This document shows, piece after piece, positions 1-5,869 of a DNA stretch of 9,578 nt; the stretch's first letter is position 1; each line of letters opens with the position of its first letter. A model generated the notes under the pieces. The model did not search any database, was not told where the DNA came from, and saw only the letters and a program-made list of their open reading frames with translations. The DNA lies in contig CAJUOF010000102.1 in NCBI GenBank assembly GCA_910587905.1, forward strand, positions 1 through 9,578. Reading direction: 5' to 3'. The position numbers were made by a program, and so were the translations under genes. Source of the stretch: an uncultured Lachnospiraceae bacterium (GTDB taxonomy: Bacteria > Bacillota_A > Clostridia > Lachnospirales > Lachnospiraceae).

Positions 1-1814
1 AGAGCCTTCATTATAAGAAATACCGGACACTGGCGAAGGCGGAGCCGGGGCGGGAAAGGGGAGCCGGCGGCGAACCCTGGAAGGGAACACCTGTCATTTC
101 CCGGACACAGGCTCCCGAAAGAACTATATATCCCGGGAGAAACCTATATCCAGAAAGAAGTGCATTTCCGGAAATGGGGGCGCCCGTGGAAAGAGGATGG
201 GCCGGAGCCATTCAGGGGGGACGGACAGGGGAAGCGCCAGAAGGAATGGAAGGAATCGGACGGCCTGCCGGAGGGAAACGGAAGAAAACGGGGCGGGTGG
301 CAGTGGCGGCCGTTGCGGCGATTGCCTGCGTGGCGGCCGTGGTTTTTCTTTTTTTCACAAGGTATCGGAAAGATGAGCCGGAGCCGGTTGCCAGGCGAGA
401 TGAGCTGGAGACAATGCAGACTGCTGCAGATACAGAGAATCTGGACGATTTTCAGTATGAGGTTCTGGAAGACGGGACGATAAAGATTGTGGGATATCGG
501 GGAAAAGAGGAAGGAAGCCTGATCATACCGGACAGGATCAATGGAGTCCAGGTGACGGAAATCGGGCTTGCTGCATTTGGCGGCTGCAGCGGATTTGTCG
601 GAAGCCTTAAGCTGCCGGAGGGTCTGACGAGAATCGGGGACTATGCATTTAGTGGCTGCAGCGGATTGAACGGAAGCTTGATCCTGCCGGAAGGCCTGGT
701 ACATATCGGAGCCGGTGCATTTAGCGGCTGCAGTGGGTTGGGTGGAAGCCTGACGATTCCGGAGAGCCTGACGGCAACGGGGGAAATCGGGGAAGGTGCA
801 TTTGACGGTTGTGACGGCTTGAGCAGAATTCCCGGGCGGCAGGAAAGCCCTGAAGAAAATTCTGGGGAAACTGCAAGGGGAATCGTGCCGGAGACAATGC
901 CGGCCGTTGCAAATGCGGAGAATCAGGACGATTTTCTCTATCAAGTTCGGGAAGACGGGACGATGGAGATTATCGGATATCAGGGAAAAGAAAATGAAGG
1001 CCTGCTCATACCGGACAGGATTAATGGAATCCAGGTGACGAAAATCGGGCCCGGCGCCTTTCAGAGCCGCAGCGGCCTGAGCGGAAGTTTGAAATTGCCG
1101 GAGGGCTTGACGGAAATTGGAGCCTTTGCATTTACGGACTGCAGCGGCCTGAGGGGAAGCCTTGAGCTGCCGGGGGGCCTTACGAAAATCGGGAATGATG
1201 CATTCAGGAACTGTAGCGGCCTGAGCGGAAGTCTTGAGCTGCCGGAGGGGCTGACAGAGCTCGGGAGTTGTGCATTTAAGGACTGCGTCCAATTGAGCGG
1301 AAGCCTTGAGCTGCCGAATGGCCTGAGGGAAATTGAGAACAGTGCATTTGAGGGCTGTATCGGATTGGACGGAAGCCTTAAGCTGCCGGAAAGCCTGACG
1401 AAAATCGGAGACAGCGCATTTTTGAACTGCGGCAGCTTGAGCGGAGGCCTTGAGCTGCCGGAGGGCCTTACAGAAATCGAGGGCCGTGCATTTGAAGACT
1501 GCAGCAGCTTAAGCGGAAGTTTGACGCTGCCAAGGAGTCTGACGAAAATCGGACTTTATACATTTAAAAATTGCAGCGGCTTGAATGGAAGCCTGACACT
1601 GCAGGAGGGCCTGACCTATATCGGAGATTATGCGTTTGATGGTTGCAGCAGTTTGAGCGGTAGTCCTACGCTGCCGGAAAGCCTGACGGACGTAAGGGCC
1701 GGCGCATTTCGAAATTGCAGCGGCTTGAGCGGAAACGTGACGCTGCCGAAGGGCCTTGCGGAAGTTGGGTATGGCGCCTTTGAGGGCTGTGACGGCCTGA
1801 ACGTCGTGCAGTGA
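1..1814 (+). CDS. Membrane-anchored BspA-type (LRR_5) leucine-rich-repeat protein, 5' end outside window
   Basis: The reading frame is open from the first base (first full codon at 3) to TGA at 1812-1814. The ATG at 174 is internal: bases 1-39 match 1926-1964 of the downstream paralogue at 38 of 39 positions, in frame, just after that protein's zinc ribbon. The zinc ribbon of this copy therefore lies outside the window. Counting from the first full codon, a basic stretch (GGKRKKTGR) precedes a transmembrane helix at about residues 99-118, which predicts the N-terminus inside and the repeats outside. Two modules follow, each a 162-nt entry block (DGTIxIxGYxGKE, then IPDRINGxQVTxIG) and 24-residue LRR_5 repeats. 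Module 1 has three repeats, module 2 has ten. Module 1 ends in CDGL, otherwise seen only at the C-termini of these proteins, which suggests a fusion of paralogues. BspA-family repeats often serve in adhesion or surface recognition; the ligand here is unknown. The family call is firm, the function is not. Confidence 0.88.
   Translation, partial: SLHYKKYRTLAKAEPGRERGAGGEPWKGTPVISRTQAPERTIYPGRNLYPERSAFPEMGAPVERGWAGAIQGGRTGEAPEGMEGIGRPAGGKRKKTGRVAVAAVAAIACVAAVVFLFFTRYRKDEPEPVARRDELETMQTAADTENLDDFQYEVLEDGTIKIVGYRGKEEGSLIIPDRINGVQVTEIGLAAFGGCSGFVGSLKLPEGLTRIGDYAFSGCSGLNGSLILPEGLVHIGAGAFSGCSGLGGSLTIPESLTATGEIGEGAFDGCDGLSRIPGRQESPEENSGETARGIVPETMPAVANAENQDDFLYQVREDGTMEIIGYQGKENEGLLIPDRINGIQVTKIGPGAFQSRSGLSGSLKLPEGLTEIGAFAFTDCSGLRGSLELPGGLTKIGNDAFRNCSGLSGSLELPEGLTELGSCAFKDCVQLSGSLELPNGLREIENSAFEGCIGLDGSLKLPESLTKIGDSAFLNCGSLSGGLELPEGLTEIEGRAFEDCSSLSGSLTLPRSLTKIGLYTFKNCSGLNGSLTLQEGLTYIGDYAFDGCSSLSGSPTLPESLTDVRAGAFRNCSGLSGNVTLPKGLAEVGYGAFEGCDGLNVVQ
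444..605 (+). repeat. 162-nt entry block, first of three copies (others at 927-1088 and 2333-2494)
   Basis: This block encodes the segment from DDF/DGF to the glycine-serine just before the first full LRR unit. It occurs twice in the first LRR gene, exactly 483 nt apart, and once in the second gene at 2333-2494, always 162 nt long. Shared residues include DGTI/M, GY, IIPD or LIPD, and an I-G at the end. It is probably the N-terminal capping beta segment of the repeat solenoid. Confidence 0.75.
606..830 (+). repeat. LRR array of module 1: three units, the last with a 9-nt insertion
   Basis: Units start at 606, 678 and 750. The first two are 72 nt. The third is 81 nt because nine in-frame bases interrupt the usual LTEIG segment, giving LTATGEIGEGAF. 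The third unit ends GCDGL, the cap signature otherwise found only at the two true C-termini in this window, and then runs into a proline- and glutamate-containing linker that leads to the second entry block. Confidence 0.8.
1089..1808 (+). repeat. Tandem array of ten exact 72-nt LRR units
   Basis: Ten in-frame 24-residue units (consensus L-x-LPEGLTxIGxxAFxxCSGLSGS) follow one another without a single indel, and the array is followed at once by CAG and the stop codon. The framework residues are nearly constant, while the two residues before AF and the two after it differ in every unit. Confidence 0.85.
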
Positions 1815-1855
1815 TCTGCCACGGGTATTAAAATAGGTTGATGGGGGACGGGGCT

Positions 1856-3436
1856 ATGTGGATTTGTCCGGTTTGCAAAAACGCAAATGGAGAAGGCTTG
1901 CTATGTGAAAGGTGCGGCTTTGACGAGAGCCTTCATTATAAGAAATATCGGACACTGGCGAAGGTGGAAAGGAGTGGGAAAGCGGCGCTTATCTACGAAC
2001 GCCAGGCGGGAACTTCGGATCCTTCGCCGGAGCCCCCTCCCTCCTTTCGGGATATGGCTCCATGCGGTTTGCCGGAGGAATTCATCCGGAAAGAGGAGCC
2101 GGAGGAAGCGAAGGGAGGAACAGAGAGAAGAGAAGGGACGGAACGGCCTGCAGGAGAGAAACGGAAGAACCTCAGATGGGTGGTCGCAGCGTTTCCGGCA
2201 GTGGCCGTCTGCCTGGTGGCGGTCGTCCTCCTTTTTTCGAAAACTACCCGGCAGGATTTGTCAGGGACAGAGCCTGCCGCCATCACATCATCGTATGATG
2301 GAGTTTCTGCCGCTGCAAATACAAGAGAGCAGGATGGTTTTTCGTACACGGTTTTGGCAGACGGAACGATCGAGATTACGGGATATCATGGAGAAGAGAA
2401 CGGGGATCTGATCATACCAGATAAGATTGGCGGAGTTCGGGTGGCGAGAATTGGGGCCCATGCATTTCAGGACCGCAGCGGTTTGAGCGGAAATCTGACG
2501 TTGCCGGAAGGCCTGAGAGAAATCGGAGAGTATGCGTTTTGCGATTGCAGCGGCTTGAGCGGAAGCCTGACGCTGCCGGAAGGCCTGACGAAAATAGAGA
2601 GAGGTGCATTTATGGGCTGCGGCGGCTTGAGCGGAAGCCTGACGCTGCCGGAAGGCCTGACAGAAATCGGGGACTTTACATTCTGTGATTGCATCGGATT
2701 GAACGGAAGCCTGACGCTGCCGGAAAACTTGACAAAAATCGAGGTTGGCGCATTTTGGCGCTGCAGAAGCTTGAGCGGAAGCTTGACGCTGCCAGAAGGT
2801 TTGACACATATCGGGGATTGTGCATTTGCCGAATGCAGCGGATTGAATGGAAGTCTGACGCTTCCGGAAAGCCTTACGGAAATTGGGGAAGATGCATTCG
2901 GTGACTGTAGCAAATTGAATGGAAGCCTGGCGCTGCCAGAGGGGCTTACGGAAATCGGGGAAGGTGCATTTAGTGGCTGTAGCAAACTGAGCGGAAGCTT
3001 GACGCTGCCGAAAGGCCTGACGGGAATCGAGCCCTATGTATTTCGGAAATGCAGTGGATTGGATGGAAGCCTGACGCTGCCGGAGGGCCTTACGGAAATC
3101 GGAAACTATGCTTTTCATGACTGTAGCGGCTTGAATGGAAGTCTGGTGCTGCCGGAGGGCTTGACGCATATCGGTGATCATGCATTTAATGGCTGCAGCG
3201 GCTTGAGCGGAAGTCTTAAGCTGCCGGAGGGGCTTACGGAAATCGGGGACGGGGCATTTGATAGTTGCGGCGGTTTTGATGGAAGCCTGACGCTGCCGGA
3301 AAGTCTGAGAAAAATCGGGCTTGGTGCATTTCGCCGCTGTGGCGGCTTGAGCGGAAGTCTTAAGCTGCCGGAAGGCCTGACGGAAATCGGGCTCTCTGCA
3401 TTTGATGGTTGTGACAGCCTGGACATCGTGCAGTGA
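1856..3436 (+). CDS. Zinc ribbon - transmembrane - LRR_5 (BspA-type) repeat protein
   Basis: A 526-residue protein in the same frame. The start chosen is ATG 1856, because it puts the zinc ribbon (C4, C7, C17, C20) right at the N-terminus, as is usual, with GGGGGA 7 bases upstream. TTG 1838 and ATG 1841 are alternative starts adding 5-6 residues. A basic segment (GEKRKNLR) precedes a transmembrane helix at residues 108-127, so the zinc ribbon should be cytoplasmic and the repeats extracellular. The entry block covers about residues 160-213, followed by thirteen exact 24-residue LRR_5 repeats to the C-terminus (cap GCDSLDIVQ). It is a tandem paralogue of the preceding gene, 41 bp away, and probably co-transcribed. 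The lack of a signal peptidase site or LPxTG sorting motif fits anchoring by the internal helix. A role in surface recognition or adhesion is inferred from the BspA family only. Confidence 0.88.
   Translation: MWICPVCKNANGEGLLCERCGFDESLHYKKYRTLAKVERSGKAALIYERQAGTSDPSPEPPPSFRDMAPCGLPEEFIRKEEPEEAKGGTERREGTERPAGEKRKNLRWVVAAFPAVAVCLVAVVLLFSKTTRQDLSGTEPAAITSSYDGVSAAANTREQDGFSYTVLADGTIEITGYHGEENGDLIIPDKIGGVRVARIGAHAFQDRSGLSGNLTLPEGLREIGEYAFCDCSGLSGSLTLPEGLTKIERGAFMGCGGLSGSLTLPEGLTEIGDFTFCDCIGLNGSLTLPENLTKIEVGAFWRCRSLSGSLTLPEGLTHIGDCAFAECSGLNGSLTLPESLTEIGEDAFGDCSKLNGSLALPEGLTEIGEGAFSGCSKLSGSLTLPKGLTGIEPYVFRKCSGLDGSLTLPEGLTEIGNYAFHDCSGLNGSLVLPEGLTHIGDHAFNGCSGLSGSLKLPEGLTEIGDGAFDSCGGFDGSLTLPESLRKIGLGAFRRCGGLSGSLKLPEGLTEIGLSAFDGCDSLDIVQ
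2495..3430 (+). repeat. Tandem array of thirteen exact 72-nt LRR units
   Basis: Thirteen uninterrupted 72-nt units encode 24-residue LRR_5 repeats; the array ends one codon (CAG) before the stop. The DNA around GSLTLPEGLTEIG is highly uniform, including codon choice, while the four positions flanking AF vary. The two residues before AF form thirteen different pairs in thirteen units. Confidence 0.88.
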
Positions 3437-3479
3437 GTCTGTCATGGGAACCGGTGATGGGGCAGAAGGAGGTAGGCCT

Positions 3480-3971
3480 ATGGGAAAGAAAACAAAGAAA
3501 TGGTTCATCGCATTGGGCGTTCTGTCACTGTTTTTTGTCCTTTATGGGATCTGGCGGGTGCAGGTTCCGGCGGTTGACGCGGGGGAGATCACGGCGGTCT
3601 CCTTCACCTTCAACCCGGTCGGCGTGACCTCCAGGAAAAACTGCACGGTGTGGGACCAGGAGTCCGTCAGACGTCTGTGTGATTATGTGAACCAAATGGA
3701 AAAGAACGGTTTTGCTTTTAATCGAACTCTTAAGGGCGGCGGCTGGGCGAGTATTTTTCTGAATTTCTACAAGGGCGACGTGATCCGCTGGACCGTGAGC
3801 ATTTCCGGCGGGGATGTCGTTGAGTATCAGGGGGCTTTTTTACCAAAGACCTTCCATCTGGGAGAAGGGGAAGCGGAAGAGCTGCAGCAGCTCTTGACAG
3901 AGCTCTGGGAGGAAAACCCGGACAGTTTTAACAGTTTTTCTTTTTATATTCTGTTCCCCAGGAGAACATAG
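3480..3971 (+). CDS. Small membrane-anchored protein of unknown function
   Basis: A 163-residue protein. The start ATG 3480 is chosen over the upstream in-frame ATG 3402, because the latter overlaps the end of the LRR gene, while 3480 has a strong site (AGAAGGAGG, 3464-3472) and opens with a typical basic N-terminus (MGKKTKK). A hydrophobic helix at about residues 8-25 makes it a signal-anchor protein with an extracytoplasmic domain of about 135 residues (EITAVSFTFNPVG, later an isolated GGGW). I do not recognise the domain. It lies 43 bp after the second LRR gene, so co-transcription is likely. Its last 14 or so residues (ending FPRRT) are encoded opposite the 3' end of the convergent hxlR-type gene, so the C-terminus may have been replaced at a rearrangement junction. 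Confidence 0.7.
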   Translation: MGKKTKKWFIALGVLSLFFVLYGIWRVQVPAVDAGEITAVSFTFNPVGVTSRKNCTVWDQESVRRLCDYVNQMEKNGFAFNRTLKGGGWASIFLNFYKGDVIRWTVSISGGDVVEYQGAFLPKTFHLGEGEAEELQQLLTELWEENPDSFNSFSFYILFPRRT

Positions 3972-4248
3972 CGTCCAAAATCGGCTTTAGGCTGAATCCG
4001 GTTTCGGTAAGTGTATACTCTACCCGCGGCGGCACTTCGGGATAAACTTTACGGGTAAGCAGTCCATTGTCTTCCATGGAGCGTAAATTGGCAGTCAATA
4101 CTTTTTGCGAAATGTTTCCAACAGATTTTTTCAACTCTCCAAATCGCTTTGTACCTTCCAGCAGGTCACGGATAATAAGAACTTTCCAGCGGTCACTGAT
4201 CAGCATCAAAGTGGTTTCTACCGGACAGGCAGGTAAATTTTTTTCCAT
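3928..4248 (-). CDS. HxlR-family winged helix-turn-helix transcriptional regulator
   Basis: A 106-residue protein, typical for the HxlR family (about 100-125). The start is the ATG at 4248, giving MEKNLPACPVETT with GGGGGA a few bases upstream; longer in-frame starts back to 4371 would run through the promoter region. The family hallmarks are visible: C8 in PACPVE, DRWKVLIIRDLL (19-30), GTKRFGELKKSVGNISQKVLTANLRSMED spanning the recognition helix (32-60), GLLTRKVYPEVPPRVEYTLT for the wing (62-81). Members such as YodB, CatR and HypR sense quinones, diamide or hypochlorite through the N-terminal cysteine; here C8 is placed alike, and a second cysteine, C106, is the last residue. It is divergent from the reductase-like gene at 4407, the classic arrangement for a local repressor and its target. 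Its 3' end overlaps the convergent membrane protein gene by 44 bp. The effector is inferred, not shown. Confidence 0.9.
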   Translation of the reverse strand: MEKNLPACPVETTLMLISDRWKVLIIRDLLEGTKRFGELKKSVGNISQKVLTANLRSMEDNGLLTRKVYPEVPPRVEYTLTETGFSLKPILDAMFSWGTEYKKKNC

Positions 4249-4284
4249 CAAAATCCCCCATTTCTTCACAATAGTTTCTTTTTG

Positions 4285-4316
4285 GTAACTACGGCACAAT
4301 AAAGTGCTTACTTTAC
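4285..4316. promoter_or_regulatory. Candidate HxlR operator: 32-bp imperfect palindrome
   Basis: The sequence has the form GTAA-N5-GCAC-N6-GTGC-N5-TTAC, with 8 of 13 positions matching between the arms, centred at 4300/4301. It lies in the divergent intergenic region, next to or overlapping the likely -35 region of the reductase gene. Binding of the adjacent regulator is inferred. Confidence 0.45.
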
Positions 4317-4343
4317 GTTTGCGCCCTACGGATATATTATAAT
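4312..4343 (+). promoter_or_regulatory. Candidate promoter of the reductase-macrodomain-sirtuin operon
   Basis: A perfect TATAAT -10 box lies at 4338-4343. The best upstream -35 candidate is TTTACG at 4312-4317, with an over-long 20-bp spacer, so the promoter would be weak without help. The -35 candidate overlaps the right arm of the palindrome at 4285-4316, which suits control by the divergent regulator. Confidence 0.4.
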
Positions 4344-4406
4344 CTTGCAGGCGGGAAAAAACAAGCCGCAAACAAAATCAAAAAAAGAAGACAGGAGGAG
4401 CAAACG

Positions 4407-5036
4407 ATGAAAATCGCAGTTGTTTGTGCAAACGGTAAAGAAGGTAGGTTGATTGTCGAGGAAGCTATTGCAAGAGGGGCGGATGTCACCGCCGTTGTGC
4501 GTGGGGAAAACCAGTCGGCAGCGACAAGTGTCATCAGAAAAGACCTGTTTGATTTGGATGCAGCCGATTTGGAGGGCTTTGATGTTGTGATTGACGCTTT
4601 TGGCGCATGGACGCCGGAAACGCTGCCGCAGCACAGCACTTCTCTGAAGCATCTGTGCGACCTTGTAAGCGGCAAAGAGACAAGACTTCTTGTTGTCGGC
4701 GGGGCGGGCAGCCTGTATGTGGACCCGGAGCATACAATGCAGGTCATGGACGGGGCGGATTTCCCGGAAATGTTCAAGCCGCTTGCTTCCCATATGGGAA
4801 AGGCGCTTGATGAGCTTCGTACCCGAACCGATGTGAAATGGACCTATATCAGTCCTGCCGGGGATTTTCAGGCAGATGGGGCAAAAACCGGGAAGTACAT
4901 TTTAGGCGGTGAGGAATTGACCTTGAACGCAAAAGGAGAAAGCGTAATCAGTTATGCCGACTATGCGGCCGCAATGGTTGATGAAGCGTTAAATGGAAAC
5001 CACATCTGGCAGAGAATTTCAGTTGTGGCAGAATAG
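4407..5036 (+). CDS. NAD(P)-binding Rossmann-fold oxidoreductase-like protein (atypical SDR, NAD(P)H-binding family)
   Basis: A 209-residue single-domain protein with ATG 4407 and a strong AGGAGG at 4393-4398. The N-terminal strand-turn-helix MKIAVVCANGKEGRLIVEEA (1-20) aligns with the GATGxxG dinucleotide loop of atypical short-chain dehydrogenases, but the loop reads CANGKEG, so its first glycine is replaced (C7-A8). Other family features are the VTAVVRG segment (27-33), VVIDAFG (60-66) and RLLVVGGAGSLYVD (93-106), and YISPAGDF in the C-terminal half. Relatives are annotated as NAD(P)H-binding proteins, flavin- or quinone-reductase-like, and are often paired with HxlR regulators, as here. 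The 59-bp gap to the macrodomain gene suggests one operon. The substrate is unknown. The family assignment is solid, the enzymatic role an inference. Confidence 0.85.
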   Translation: MKIAVVCANGKEGRLIVEEAIARGADVTAVVRGENQSAATSVIRKDLFDLDAADLEGFDVVIDAFGAWTPETLPQHSTSLKHLCDLVSGKETRLLVVGGAGSLYVDPEHTMQVMDGADFPEMFKPLASHMGKALDELRTRTDVKWTYISPAGDFQADGAKTGKYILGGEELTLNAKGESVISYADYAAAMVDEALNGNHIWQRISVVAE

Positions 5037-5095
5037 GCGAATTAAAAAGTCAATCAGTCAAATATGCCCGCACCGGCAATGGGAAGGAGGACGTT

Positions 5096-5869
5096 ATGAC
5101 ACAGAAAGAAAGGCTTCTTTATCTGCTCCAATATCTCACAGGGGAAGACAGGGAGTTACAATCGATAGAGATTCCTGCGGAGGATGCCGCACGGAAGCGC
5201 CTGTTACGTTCCCTCATGAATGTCCGTCCGCCAAAACCGGCCGCAAAAGATTTTTTGAACGTACAGGATGAATATTTGCGGGAGGAGCGGGCAGAAAAAG
5301 ACATCATCTCTTTAGAGGATATTTCCTTTGTGAAATCCGGTATTTACTTGTGGCAGGGCGATATTACGCGGTTGTCCGTAGACGCTGTTGTAAATGCTGC
5401 AAACAGCGCTATGCTGGGCTGCTTTGTCCCCTGCCACGGGTGTATTGACAACGCCATTCATTCTGCCGCTGGTATACAACTTCGTTTGGAATGTTCCCGT
5501 ATCATGGAAAGACAGAAAATGAAAGAGCCCGTGGGAAAGGCCAAAATAACGGGAGCTTATAATCTTCCGTGCCGTTATGTTCTCCACACGGTCGGCCCGA
5601 CGGTCCATGGGGAAGTCACGAGAAGAGACTGTGACCTGTTATCAGACTGTTACCGTTCCTGTCTGGAGCTTGCCGCAGAATATCAGTTGAAAAGCATAGC
5701 CTTTTGCTGCATTTCCACGGGAGAGTTTCATTTTCCAAACGAAGCTGCCGCCGAGATTGCGATCCAAACGGTAAAGGATTATCAGCAAGAGAATCCGGGT
5801 GATATGGAGGTGGTTTTCAATGTTTTCAAAGATTGCGACTATGAAATCTACAGACAGTTATTGGGATAA
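5096..5869 (+). CDS. Zinc-dependent macrodomain protein-ADP-ribose hydrolase (SirTM-linked type)
   Basis: A 257-residue protein with ATG 5096 and GGAAGGAGG at 5082-5090. An N-terminal helical region (1-80) precedes the macrodomain: GDI at 88-90, VVNAAN at 98-103, and a cysteine/histidine-rich loop at 108-122 (GCFVPCHGCIDNAIH), the signature of the zinc-containing macrodomains paired with class M sirtuins. C113, H114 and C116 are the likely zinc ligands. The phosphate-binding part CCISTGEFHFPNEAAAEIA lies in the C-terminal third. Known family members remove mono-ADP-ribose that the partner sirtuin attaches to a lipoylated GcvH-like carrier. The next gene starts inside this one (50-nt overlap), implying translational coupling. 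Nothing appears broken. The family call is firm; the cellular target in this organism is open, since no carrier gene is seen nearby. Confidence 0.92.
   Translation: MTQKERLLYLLQYLTGEDRELQSIEIPAEDAARKRLLRSLMNVRPPKPAAKDFLNVQDEYLREERAEKDIISLEDISFVKSGIYLWQGDITRLSVDAVVNAANSAMLGCFVPCHGCIDNAIHSAAGIQLRLECSRIMERQKMKEPVGKAKITGAYNLPCRYVLHTVGPTVHGEVTRRDCDLLSDCYRSCLELAAEYQLKSIAFCCISTGEFHFPNEAAAEIAIQTVKDYQQENPGDMEVVFNVFKDCDYEIYRQLLG

Noticed and set aside
144..1292. Minus-strand open frame of 382 codons opposite the first LRR gene
   Set aside because: Same periodicity artefact, antisense to a clearly coding LRR frame.
1805..1834. Separate promoter before the second LRR gene (TAAAAT at 1829-1834)
   Set aside because: No reasonable -35 box lies 16-18 bp upstream, and the gap between the genes is short, so read-through from the first gene is simpler.
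1089..3430. Diversity-generating retroelement or CRISPR array as the source of the repeats
   Set aside because: No reverse transcriptase, template repeat or cas gene is visible; the repeats are contiguous in-frame coding units without spacers, and variation is not confined to adenines.
2288..3508. Long open frame of 406 codons on the minus strand, opposite the second LRR gene
   Set aside because: Because the repeat length is a multiple of three, one stop-free antisense unit keeps the whole antisense frame open. Its product is just a low-complexity repeat (RQAFRQRQAS), with no ribosome binding site or recognisable domain.
4326..4793. Two overlapping minus-strand open frames across the reductase gene
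   Set aside because: They are antisense to a well-supported Rossmann-fold gene and have no domain features.
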